Assembly: GCA_937890045.1 (NCBI GenBank)
Contig: CALBXV010000425.1
Span: 1 to 7,144 of the forward strand
DNA length: 7,144 bases
Direction of reading: 5' to 3'
From: an uncultured archaeon
GTDB taxonomy: Archaea > Thermoproteota > Nitrososphaeria > Nitrososphaerales > CALBXV01
This document shows positions 1 to 6,310 of the stretch, in pieces. The notes under the pieces were generated by a model, which worked only from the letters and a program-made list of their open reading frames with translations, did no database searches and was not told where the DNA came from. Position 1 is the stretch's first letter. Every line of letters begins with the position of its first letter. Both the position numbers and the translations under genes were made by a program.

Positions 1-108
1 ATTTGTAATTCCACGTTTTGCTAGATAATATGCAATAGCAAGACCATGCACACCAGCACCAATTATAACTACATCATATTTTTTTTGTAAATCTTTCTTT
101 TCCCACAT
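1..108 (-). CDS. soxB: Sarcosine oxidase beta subunit (SoxB-like), N-terminal part only
   Basis: Only the first 36 codons are visible; the gene runs off the left edge. The translation contains [18 protein letters not shown], a Rossmann FAD-binding start with GxGxxG (GAGVHG, residues 17-22), followed by LAKRGITN. This pattern is characteristic of SoxB-type amine oxidoreductases of the DAO family. In the known enzyme, SoxB carries the catalytic flavin and oxidises the N-methyl group of sarcosine. It is the last visible gene of the sox operon, 15 bases after soxG and in the same frame as it. The ATG at 108 has only a weak GGA (121-119) upstream; a TTG at 123 immediately after the soxG stop is an alternative start. 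The family call is fairly sure because of the neighbours. The substrate (sarcosine, dimethylglycine or N-methylglutamate) cannot be read from this fragment. Confidence 0.85.
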   Translation of the reverse strand, partial: MWEKKDLQKKYDVVIIGAGVHGLAIAYYLAKRGITN

Positions 109-123
109 TACTTTTTTTTCCAA

Positions 124-876
124 CTATAACCACTTCCAACCTATACTCTGTAATGTTTTTCCTCCAATAGGAGTTAAATTATAATCTTTACCTGAGTTAA
201 AAAGAGCATCCCATATATATTCACCATATGAACGCTCAAAGTATAATTGATATCCAAGTATATTATTCATATTTTGATTTAGTAATATACATTGAACATT
301 AGCTAGAGACACATAAGCTGAACTAAATTTAGAGTTTAGATCAAATTCAGTTAATCGTGATAAGATAGAAACACTATCTGGTCCTAATAGATATAATCCA
401 CAATACACAGAAGATACATCAGTGAAATAAATATCGTAAGTAAATTTTTCAGCATCATTATGAATTCCAGTTTTAACATCAGCAATATGAGATTCTACAA
501 AAGAATTCTGCTTTTCATCATATAATAATAAACCTAAGTCATTAGTCAGTACACAATATATTGAATCAGTAATAGTATCAGGTAAATCATCTCTGAAAGT
601 TTTACCTTCACCTATAAGTATGTTTCCAGGTTTATAATCACCAACAAAACCAAAGAATTTTTTATATAGATTAAAATCAGAACAGTTAATAATCATTTTA
701 CCAACATTACTTATATCAGCAATAGCTACATGTTTTAACGCTTGCGATTCTTTATTATTATCAGAAAATTCTTCAGCTAATATCCAGTTATGATCATAAT
801 TAGCAAACTTAGCAGAAAGAGATGATTGTCTATTGTAAAAAGGACTTAACCTATATTTTTGATCAGTATTTAACAT
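124..876 (-). CDS. soxG: Sarcosine oxidase gamma subunit-like protein (SoxG, GcvT-like fold)
   Basis: This 250-residue protein lies between soxA and soxB. It resembles a degenerate copy of the GcvT-like region of SoxA. SPFYNRQSSLSAKF near the N-terminus matches the TPMHASHLKLKADF segment of SoxA, VAIADISNVGK (50-60) matches GIIDVSTLGR, LYLLGPDS (161-168) matches INVAGPKA, and YQLYFERSYGEYIWDAL (209-225) matches EIHFPSEYGEFLWNKL. This fits SoxG, which in known heterotetramers is a folate-fold structural subunit without its own cofactor. Bacterial SoxG proteins are usually nearer 200 residues, so this one is somewhat long. It ends at GWKWL and lacks the C-terminal barrel of true GcvT proteins, which argues against a stand-alone aminomethyltransferase. 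The ATG at 876 is 5 bases after the soxA stop and has a Shine-Dalgarno-like GAGGT at 891-887 inside the end of soxA, so translation is probably coupled. Confidence 0.8.
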   Translation of the reverse strand: MLNTDQKYRLSPFYNRQSSLSAKFANYDHNWILAEEFSDNNKESQALKHVAIADISNVGKMIINCSDFNLYKKFFGFVGDYKPGNILIGEGKTFRDDLPDTITDSIYCVLTNDLGLLLYDEKQNSFVESHIADVKTGIHNDAEKFTYDIYFTDVSSVYCGLYLLGPDSVSILSRLTEFDLNSKFSSAYVSLANVQCILLNQNMNNILGYQLYFERSYGEYIWDALFNSGKDYNLTPIGGKTLQSIGWKWL

Positions 877-881
877 AGTGA

Positions 882-3836
882 TTACGACCTCATTTTATCT
901 CCACTGGGATCATAAAATGCACCCTCAACAATTTCACATTCAACACTTTTATCATCATGAATTATTTCTAGAACATTACCAGGATTAGATAATTCTACAG
1001 GAACCCAAGCTAAGCCTATAAATTGTTTAAGATGATAGCTATATCTTGTTGTAGTAATTCTTCCAACTGGTTTATTATCATATAATATTACATCACCATT
1101 AGAAGCAGTTTTATCATCCTTAATTTTAAAGCCGATTATTTGTTGTTTTATACCAGAAGATTTGATTTTCTCAAGATAATGTTTCCCTACGAAATCTTCT
1201 TTTTCAAATTTAGTAGACCACTCTAAACCAGCACTTAAACCATCAGTTGTACTATCTGTATCAAGAGTAGGCCAAAAATGTCGTTTTTCTAGACTAAGAA
1301 CTCTCATAGTTTCAACACCTGCAACGGAAATACCAAGATTAGAACCTTCAGACAGTAATTTATTCCACAGAAATTCACCATATTCAGAAGGAAAATGAAT
1401 TTCCCAACTGGCTTCACCAACAAACCCAATTCTCATAATTAACGAGTTAATTCCAGCGACATTAGTTTCAACGCACGCCATATAAGGAAAATTTTCAGAA
1501 GAAAGATCAGCGTCAACTAGGTTAGTTAACAATTGACGAGCTTTAGGTCCAGCTACATTAATTCCTGCTAAACCAGCAGTAATATTATTTATATGAACAT
1601 CCATATTTGTTTGTATTTTCCACCAATTTAACCACTGTTCAGCAGCATTAGCATTCCCTGTAGAAGATGTAAGAAGATAATGATTATCACCTAACCGAGC
1701 TATAACACCATCATCCATTATCATACCATGTTCAGAATATAAAGGCGCATAACGAACTTTACCAATTTTCATTTTAGAATATATGTGACCATAAACAAAA
1801 TCAATAAATTTAGCAACATCTTTACCTTTAACATCAAATCTCCCAAGTGTACTAACATCTATAATACCAACATTTTTCCTAATTGCATCATATTCATGCT
1901 CTACAGTGAAATAAGTACGAGGTCTCTCCCAATCACCAACTTCCATAAAATCGGCTTTTAATTTAAGATGACTAGCATGCATTGGAGTAATTTTATATGG
2001 GATATATGATGGGCCGGCAAGAACAGCCATTTCTACTGGTCTAGTAGGCGGTCTAGAAGTTGTAAATCCGATATTAGCAAAATCAATATCACTAAATTTT
2101 GAACATAATTCCCCCGAAATTACACTGCACATTTTACCTTGACATGACCCCATAGAAAAAGTAGTATAACGCTTTAGGGTTTGCATTTCAGAATAACCTT
2201 CCATTATTGCTAATTTATAATCTTTTTCAGAGACATCTTCACAAATACAAGCTATCTTTTTATCAGAATCAAGTGGAGTATTAATTAACAAATCATCAGT
2301 TTTATAGTTAGTAATTAATTTTTCCATATTAACTTCACATTCTTTAATAGTTTTAATCAGATTTTCATGCAAAGTAAGTTGTTTTTTAGAAAGATTATGT
2401 TTATTTTCAAAATATAATTCTTTACAAACAGTTTTAGCAGCAATTGTAGATTGTAGAATATTTATTTCAGAATCACTAATACCTGTAGATTCACCTGCAG
2501 CATAAATATTTGGTACAGAAGATGTAAGAATTTCAGAATTTAATTTATTATCAAACTTAACTTTAACACCAGCTTGTCTAATTAAGGAGTTTTCAGGTTG
2601 AGAACCTACAGATAAGGATATTATATCACAATCAATTTCTTTTTCAGAACCTTGAATAATATCTCCATCATCATTAAGTTTTCCAACTATAGCACCTTTA
2701 ACATGTTTTTTACCTAACGCTTTAAGTATAATTGAAGAAGATAAAATGCTTATTTTATTATTTGATAACATCTCATTAATACTATCATCATTAATTACAG
2801 TTTTCCTAGAATCAACAATTGATACAATATTTATACCGGTTTTAAGTAAATCAGCAGCAAGATTATAACCATAAGAATTATTAGTCATTATCAAAAGTTT
2901 ATTTCCAGGATTAACACCATATAAATTAACAAGTTTATGTATTCCACTGCCTAGAAATATTCCAGGTATATCATTATTACCAAATAGATATGGTCTTTCA
3001 AAACTACCAGTTGCAATAATTAATTTTTTAGCTCTAATTTTAAGTAGTTTTTTATCAGAAGATATACCAATTAAATTATCTTCATATAAACCAAAACAAT
3101 TTGATTCTTTAATTATTTTAACATTATTTTTAGAATGAAGTTTTTTTATTAGTTCAGAAACAATTAAATTACCAGGTTGATTTTTACCATCAAAATTATA
3201 ATTTGAATTTTCATATTTTAAATGACCACCTAATTCACTATCAGCTTCAACAAGTAGTACATTAAAATCATGGTCACTAACTTCTAGAGCACTAATTAGT
3301 CCAGATAAACCTGATCCAAGAATTACAATATCAAAATGATCATTAACATGATGATATTCATTATGTTCAAGAATATTGATATTAACTTTTCCAAGACCAG
3401 TAATACGTTTAATAAATTTTTGGACTATTGGCCATAACCATTTTGGTCTAATAAACATTTTATAATAGAAACCTACAGGTAAACGATTAAGAATAATATT
3501 AGATGATGTTCCAAAATCTAAATTTAATGAAGGCCAAGCATTTTGATGTTTAACAATCATACCTTCAGTTATTTTAGTAGTGCAAGATCTTACATTTGGT
3601 TTACCATCTACATTCATAAGACAATTAGGACAATTACCGGATACACAAAATAGACCGCGAGGTCTATGATATTTGAAACTTCTACCGAATATACGCATCC
3701 CAGACGAATATAAAGCTGAACCTACAGTGTCACAATCATAGCCAGATATTTTTTTACCATTATATTCAAAATTAACTATTTTATTTCTATTAATAATTTG
3801 AAGTGGTAAAGATTTAATTCGATTTTCAGAACTCAA
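882..3836 (-). CDS. soxA: Sarcosine oxidase alpha subunit (SoxA) with two iron-sulfur-type cysteine motifs
   Basis: This 984-residue protein has the usual SoxA length and domain order. Residues about 20-105 are a 2Fe-2S ferredoxin-like domain with GRSFKYHRPRG (51-61) and Cys64, 69, 72 and 85. Residues about 168-480 are a pyridine-nucleotide oxidoreductase region with GSGLSG (174-179), IIATGSFERP (273-282) and NIYAAGES (443-450). Residues about 529-575 carry Cys530, 532, 565 and 570 around LKRYTTFSMG. Residues about 615-975 are a GcvT/folate-binding domain with GIIDVS (657-662), AGPKA (762-766), GFVGEASWEI (804-813) and VETMRVLSLEK (841-851). In the known complex SoxA binds NAD and tetrahydrofolate and captures the oxidised methyl carbon. 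Cysteines at these places are absent from classical oxygen-dependent enzymes, so electron transfer through clusters is likely (inference). The TTG at 3836 must be the start: the codon before it is the soxD TAA in the same frame, GGTGAG lies 9 bases upstream, and no later in-frame start keeps the N-terminal domain whole. Confidence 0.93.
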   Translation of the reverse strand: MSSENRIKSLPLQIINRNKIVNFEYNGKKISGYDCDTVGSALYSSGMRIFGRSFKYHRPRGLFCVSGNCPNCLMNVDGKPNVRSCTTKITEGMIVKHQNAWPSLNLDFGTSSNIILNRLPVGFYYKMFIRPKWLWPIVQKFIKRITGLGKVNINILEHNEYHHVNDHFDIVILGSGLSGLISALEVSDHDFNVLLVEADSELGGHLKYENSNYNFDGKNQPGNLIVSELIKKLHSKNNVKIIKESNCFGLYEDNLIGISSDKKLLKIRAKKLIIATGSFERPYLFGNNDIPGIFLGSGIHKLVNLYGVNPGNKLLIMTNNSYGYNLAADLLKTGINIVSIVDSRKTVINDDSINEMLSNNKISILSSSIILKALGKKHVKGAIVGKLNDDGDIIQGSEKEIDCDIISLSVGSQPENSLIRQAGVKVKFDNKLNSEILTSSVPNIYAAGESTGISDSEINILQSTIAAKTVCKELYFENKHNLSKKQLTLHENLIKTIKECEVNMEKLITNYKTDDLLINTPLDSDKKIACICEDVSEKDYKLAIMEGYSEMQTLKRYTTFSMGSCQGKMCSVISGELCSKFSDIDFANIGFTTSRPPTRPVEMAVLAGPSYIPYKITPMHASHLKLKADFMEVGDWERPRTYFTVEHEYDAIRKNVGIIDVSTLGRFDVKGKDVAKFIDFVYGHIYSKMKIGKVRYAPLYSEHGMIMDDGVIARLGDNHYLLTSSTGNANAAEQWLNWWKIQTNMDVHINNITAGLAGINVAGPKARQLLTNLVDADLSSENFPYMACVETNVAGINSLIMRIGFVGEASWEIHFPSEYGEFLWNKLLSEGSNLGISVAGVETMRVLSLEKRHFWPTLDTDSTTDGLSAGLEWSTKFEKEDFVGKHYLEKIKSSGIKQQIIGFKIKDDKTASNGDVILYDNKPVGRITTTRYSYHLKQFIGLAWVPVELSNPGNVLEIIHDDKSVECEIVEGAFYDPSGDKMRS
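887..891 (-). promoter_or_regulatory. Shine-Dalgarno-like GAGGT before soxG
   Basis: GAGGT lies in the last codons of soxA, 10 bases before the soxG ATG at 876. It supports that ATG and translational coupling of soxA and soxG. Confidence 0.5.
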
Positions 3837-4110
3837 TTATTTTTTCTCACCATTATTTGAGTAGGTAGTTATTACTTTATTAGTAAGAGTGTTTCTTATT
3901 GCAATAAACCATCTTTTGCAACCAAAAGCATGATACCACCATTCTTTTACATCACCCAATTGATTTTCTCTCAGAAAGTGATAATCATGCCACTCATCAT
4001 GCGCTGAATTAGTTTTTGGTCTTATTAAAAATTCTCCACCAGAATGAAATTCGTAAATACTACGTTTACCACAATTTGGACAAGAAATAAGGAAAGTTAA
4101 GAATAAACAC
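3837..4110 (-). CDS. soxD: Sarcosine oxidase delta subunit (SoxD), start region abnormal
   Basis: The reading frame ending in TAA at 3839-3837 encodes a clear SoxD. CPNCG starts at 4082, and WWYHAFGCKRWF follows further on. The Cys-x2-Cys and His-x3-Cys pairs match the four zinc ligands of the known delta subunit, and 81 residues follow from the first Cys, so the body is full length. SoxD is a small structural zinc subunit of the heterotetramer. The gene ends exactly where soxA begins. The oddity is the start: this frame is open only back to 4121, where TAA (4124-4122) closes it, and those codons contain no ATG, GTG, TTG or CTG. A GTG at 4110 sits at the right distance from a TATA box but is one base out of frame. 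Removing one base between 4107 and 4083 (for example one T of a TTT run) would join it to CPNCG. The boundary given assumes that GTG; rare ATT starts at 4115 or 4088 are alternatives. Confidence 0.78.
3846..3851 (-). promoter_or_regulatory. Shine-Dalgarno sequence fixing the TTG start of soxA
   Basis: GGTGAG lies within the last codons of soxD and is followed by 9 bases before the TTG at 3836. It is complementary to the usual archaeal 16S rRNA 3' end. It supports the TTG as the true soxA start and suggests that soxD and soxA translation is coupled. Confidence 0.6.
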
Positions 4111-4132
4111 CTAATATTATTTTAAATGACCA

Positions 4133-4142
4133 TAATATAAAG
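4133..4142 (-). promoter_or_regulatory. TATA box of the sox operon
   Basis: CTTTATATTA on the minus strand lies between the nurA stop and soxD. Its centre is about 27 bases upstream of position 4110, the spacing expected for an archaeal TATA box and a leaderless or nearly leaderless message. It implies that soxDAGB is transcribed separately from nurA. An ATG at 4133 overlaps this box and is probably not transcribed. Confidence 0.5.
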
Positions 4143-4152
4143 TTAAAATTTT

Positions 4153-5343
4153 TTATTCATTTTTTTGTGGATTTAATCTAGAAAAATGATTAGATATATC
4201 AGATAGATCAAGAGTATTATCTTTTAAAAGCTGTGCTTCAACTTCCTCAACAAATTCTTGAGTCAAACCGCTAGGAATTGTTACATTTGAATCAGTTAAG
4301 TCAATTGGAAAAGGTAATCCAGTACCTGGATTTGTATTAGCTACAATATAAGATAATAAATCAGATATATTTTCAAAATTTTGTGATAATTCTATACAGC
4401 AAGGAGGATATTGAGAAGATTTAACATAATATCTATCTGTAGAAAATACACTATCAGCAATATCTGGATTTACGTCTTTAATAACTTGTTCAAAAGCACG
4501 TTTAGCAGCCCAAACAAGGTTATAACTAATTTTTTGCTTAGTAAAATTATGATGATTAAGTAAGCTATAGAAATTAAAATTAAGTTTTTTTCTATCATCA
4601 TGTTTTGATTGAAAGAAATCACTATATGAGAAAAATGTATTATTAGGCATAATAGAAGATAGAATCATTTTATCATTTTGAGTAACGCATAAATTATCCC
4701 AACCTTTTAATTTAATCCAACCATTAATAGCGCCAGTTGATACACGTTTAACTACAGCGATAACTTTTTTAGATTCAAGCAATATTTTAGATAATTTACC
4801 AAGTTCATCAATTAGTTGGGAAACACGAGTGATATTTTCATATGGGAGTGAAAAATTTTTAACAGTTGAGCATCCCACTCTCCAACCAAAGAAACTTCCA
4901 TCAATAATCATTAAATCCACTTCATTTAATTTAGATACAGCAAGTTTTCTCTCATTATAAGTCATAATTAATCTAAGAATTTTTTGAAAATCATCACTAC
5001 TACCAATTTGATCTAAAACAAGTTTACCTGATTTATATTCTTCACTATCTGGCAAGAATTTATTGCCTTTAAACATCATAATACAAGCACCATATAGCCC
5101 ATATCTAGAACCTAAGGTTTGATTTATAACGGGAGAATCAGATCCATCAACACAAGCAATAGACCAATTTTTCCATGATTCAGAAACAGGAGTTTTATGT
5201 AATTTAATTTGTGAACTAATTTGTTTTAATTTATTAGTATCAGATAATAAACGTTTTTTAGTTTTCTTAGTTTCTGTATCAGCCAAATTAAAAAATTGTT
5301 CTTGCATAGGCTTTGGTAAACTAGACCATAACGAATTATCCAT
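4153..5343 (-). CDS. nurA: NurA-family DNA repair nuclease
   Basis: This 396-residue protein matches NurA, the 5'-3' nuclease that works with the HerA ATPase in archaeal DNA end resection. The N-terminal motif WSIACVDGSDSP contains Asp66, matching the first metal-binding Asp of NurA. Glu131 (YNERKLA) and Asp148 (LMIIDGS) are 17 residues apart, the same spacing as the Glu and Asp of the Sulfolobus enzyme as I recall it. VIAVVKRVS (194-202) is the usual following strand. Near the C-terminus, GLPFPIDLTD (342-351) lies where family members normally have a YPxPLxxAH-type motif, so the Tyr and His appear replaced by Leu and Asp. SQYPPCCIELSQ (310-321) is another possible match, also without the His. 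The length fits archaeal NurA. HerA is not in the window. The ATG at 5343 has a TATA box about 25 bases upstream, so the message is probably leaderless. Confidence 0.87.
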   Translation of the reverse strand: MDNSLWSSLPKPMQEQFFNLADTETKKTKKRLLSDTNKLKQISSQIKLHKTPVSESWKNWSIACVDGSDSPVINQTLGSRYGLYGACIMMFKGNKFLPDSEEYKSGKLVLDQIGSSDDFQKILRLIMTYNERKLAVSKLNEVDLMIIDGSFFGWRVGCSTVKNFSLPYENITRVSQLIDELGKLSKILLESKKVIAVVKRVSTGAINGWIKLKGWDNLCVTQNDKMILSSIMPNNTFFSYSDFFQSKHDDRKKLNFNFYSLLNHHNFTKQKISYNLVWAAKRAFEQVIKDVNPDIADSVFSTDRYYVKSSQYPPCCIELSQNFENISDLLSYIVANTNPGTGLPFPIDLTDSNVTIPSGLTQEFVEEVEAQLLKDNTLDLSDISNHFSRLNPQKNE

Positions 5344-5364
5344 AATAATAAAAGAAAGTACTAG

Positions 5365-5372
5365 TTAATAAA
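5365..5372 (-). promoter_or_regulatory. TATA box of nurA
   Basis: TTTATTAA on the minus strand is centred about 25 bases before the nurA ATG at 5343. This is the archaeal spacing for transcription starting at or next to the start codon. No Shine-Dalgarno sequence is seen before the ATG, which agrees with leaderless translation. Confidence 0.5.
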
Positions 5373-5374
5373 TC

Positions 5375-5385
5375 AAAATATTTAT
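5375..5385 (+). promoter_or_regulatory. Candidate TATA box of the 5414-6190 gene
   Basis: AAAATATTTAT is centred about 34 bases before the TTG at 5414, which would put transcription start near 5407 and leave a very short leader. The flanking DNA is all AT-rich, so this assignment is weaker than the nurA one. Confidence 0.35.
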
Positions 5386-5413
5386 CTTCTTAAGATGCAG
5401 ATAACATATAATA

Positions 5414-6190
5414 TTGTCATCCATATTATTTGAACACGTAAGAAATTTAGCAAGAGAATACATAAGTTATACTCTAAAAAAAGAGATCAAGGCAGAAGAA
5501 GGAATATTTCATAAATTTGCAACAATAATATTAGAAAAAACTAGAAGAGATCTAATTAATAGTGATACAAACGAAGAGGGGACATTAAATATTGCAGATC
5601 ATGAAATTACATGGAATTTAAAATATTATATTTATTCAGAGAAAATCGGAGGATTTGAGAATCAAATAGAACCAATACCAATAACAAAAGAAATGATAAA
5701 AGAATTAGAAAAATTAACTAGAACAGCAACAATTGCATATAATCAAGAAGTTTTTGAGAAGAAAACAATATTAAGCATTTATAGAATACCAGATAATTTT
5801 ACAAGTCATAAATTTTTAGATAAATTACATAATTTAATAATAACTCCAATTTGGGGAGATATAAAGAAAGAAAAATTAATAAAATCAGAAATCAGTGAAT
5901 CAGAAAATAAAAATGAGCTAATTAACGCAATAGAAAAATTAGATAATTGGAGAATAGAAGATGAGAATATAACGAGTAACTATTCATTTAATAATAATCA
6001 AATAACAATGGAATTTATAGAATTAATATCAAAAATTTCAAGACAAGAAGAGAATTCAGTAGAGATTTCAGTTTTAAATAATGAGGTTCATCTTAAATTA
6101 AATGGTGTAAAATGGAAAAATTATTCTACAGCACAGATAATCAATCAAAGTAATATTAGAGCAAGAATTTATACTAATAAAAAGGAATAA
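5414..6190 (+). CDS. Unrecognised 258-residue protein, divergent from nurA
   Basis: I do not recognise a family. The protein is hydrophilic, rich in Lys, Glu, Asn and Ile, and contains no cysteine. No signal peptide or membrane segment is apparent. Residues about 1-45 and 90-115 look helical. Residues about 55-75 (GTLNIADHEITWNLKYYIY) and 215-235 (VEISVLNNEVHLKLNGVKW) look like beta-rich pieces that might be related folds. Residues 150-185 are a highly charged, low-complexity linker. The start is TTG at 5414: the in-frame TAA at 5402 excludes anything further upstream, the intervening codons are not starts, and no ATG follows for a long way. It shares a 70-base intergenic region with nurA, so shared regulation or a link to DNA repair is possible but unproven. 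It ends 46 bases before tRNA-Phe. Confidence 0.75.
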   Translation: MSSILFEHVRNLAREYISYTLKKEIKAEEGIFHKFATIILEKTRRDLINSDTNEEGTLNIADHEITWNLKYYIYSEKIGGFENQIEPIPITKEMIKELEKLTRTATIAYNQEVFEKKTILSIYRIPDNFTSHKFLDKLHNLIITPIWGDIKKEKLIKSEISESENKNELINAIEKLDNWRIEDENITSNYSFNNNQITMEFIELISKISRQEENSVEISVLNNEVHLKLNGVKWKNYSTAQIINQSNIRARIYTNKKE

Positions 6191-6202
6191 GATAAATATT
6201 AA

Positions 6203-6215
6203 TTATAATATAAAA
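6203..6215 (+). promoter_or_regulatory. TATA box of tRNA-Phe
   Basis: TTATAATATAAAA is centred about 28 bases before the first base of the mature tRNA at 6237, the expected archaeal tRNA promoter position. The rest of the interval 6191-6236 holds no other recognisable element. Confidence 0.5.
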
Positions 6216-6236
6216 CAAGATAAGAGATAGAATCTT

Positions 6237-6310
6237 GCCGAAGTAGCTCAGCCTGGGAGAGCATCCGGCTGAAGACCGGTGTGTCGCTGGTTCAAATCCG
6301 GCCCTCGGCA
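6237..6310 (+). tRNA. tRNA-Phe (anticodon GAA)
   Basis: The 74 bases fold into a complete cloverleaf. The acceptor stem is 6237-6243 with 6303-6309 and the discriminator is A6310. The D-arm is GCTC/GAGC with a GGG-containing loop, the anticodon loop is CTGAAGA with GAA, and the T-arm is GCTGG-TTCAAAT-CCGGC. T8, A14, the G15-C48 pair and the TTC loop are all in place. CCA is not encoded, as in most archaea. There are two stem defects: an A6·C67 mismatch in the acceptor stem and a U27·U43 mismatch at the top of the anticodon stem. No intron is present. The last 19 bases are also the antisense strand of the 3' end of the short-chain dehydrogenase gene. A TTTT run directly downstream (6312-6315) may end transcription. 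Confidence 0.96.

Noticed and set aside
112..119. Run of eight T as a terminator between soxG and soxB
   Set aside because: On the transcribed (minus) strand it reads as A8, in a 15-base gap inside the operon, so it is not a U-rich terminator.
124..876. Stand-alone glycine cleavage T protein instead of SoxG
   Set aside because: The fold signature is GcvT-like, but the C-terminal domain is missing and the gene sits between soxA and soxB, where SoxG belongs.
4122..4133. ATG at 4133 in frame with soxD as its start
   Set aside because: It is followed after three codons by TAA (4124-4122) and overlaps the TATA box, so it cannot start SoxD without stop read-through and is probably not in the transcript.
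5414..6190. A GINS-type replication subunit next to nurA
   Set aside because: Helical N-terminal and beta-like C-terminal parts made me consider it, but no motif or length agreement could be shown, so I left the function open.
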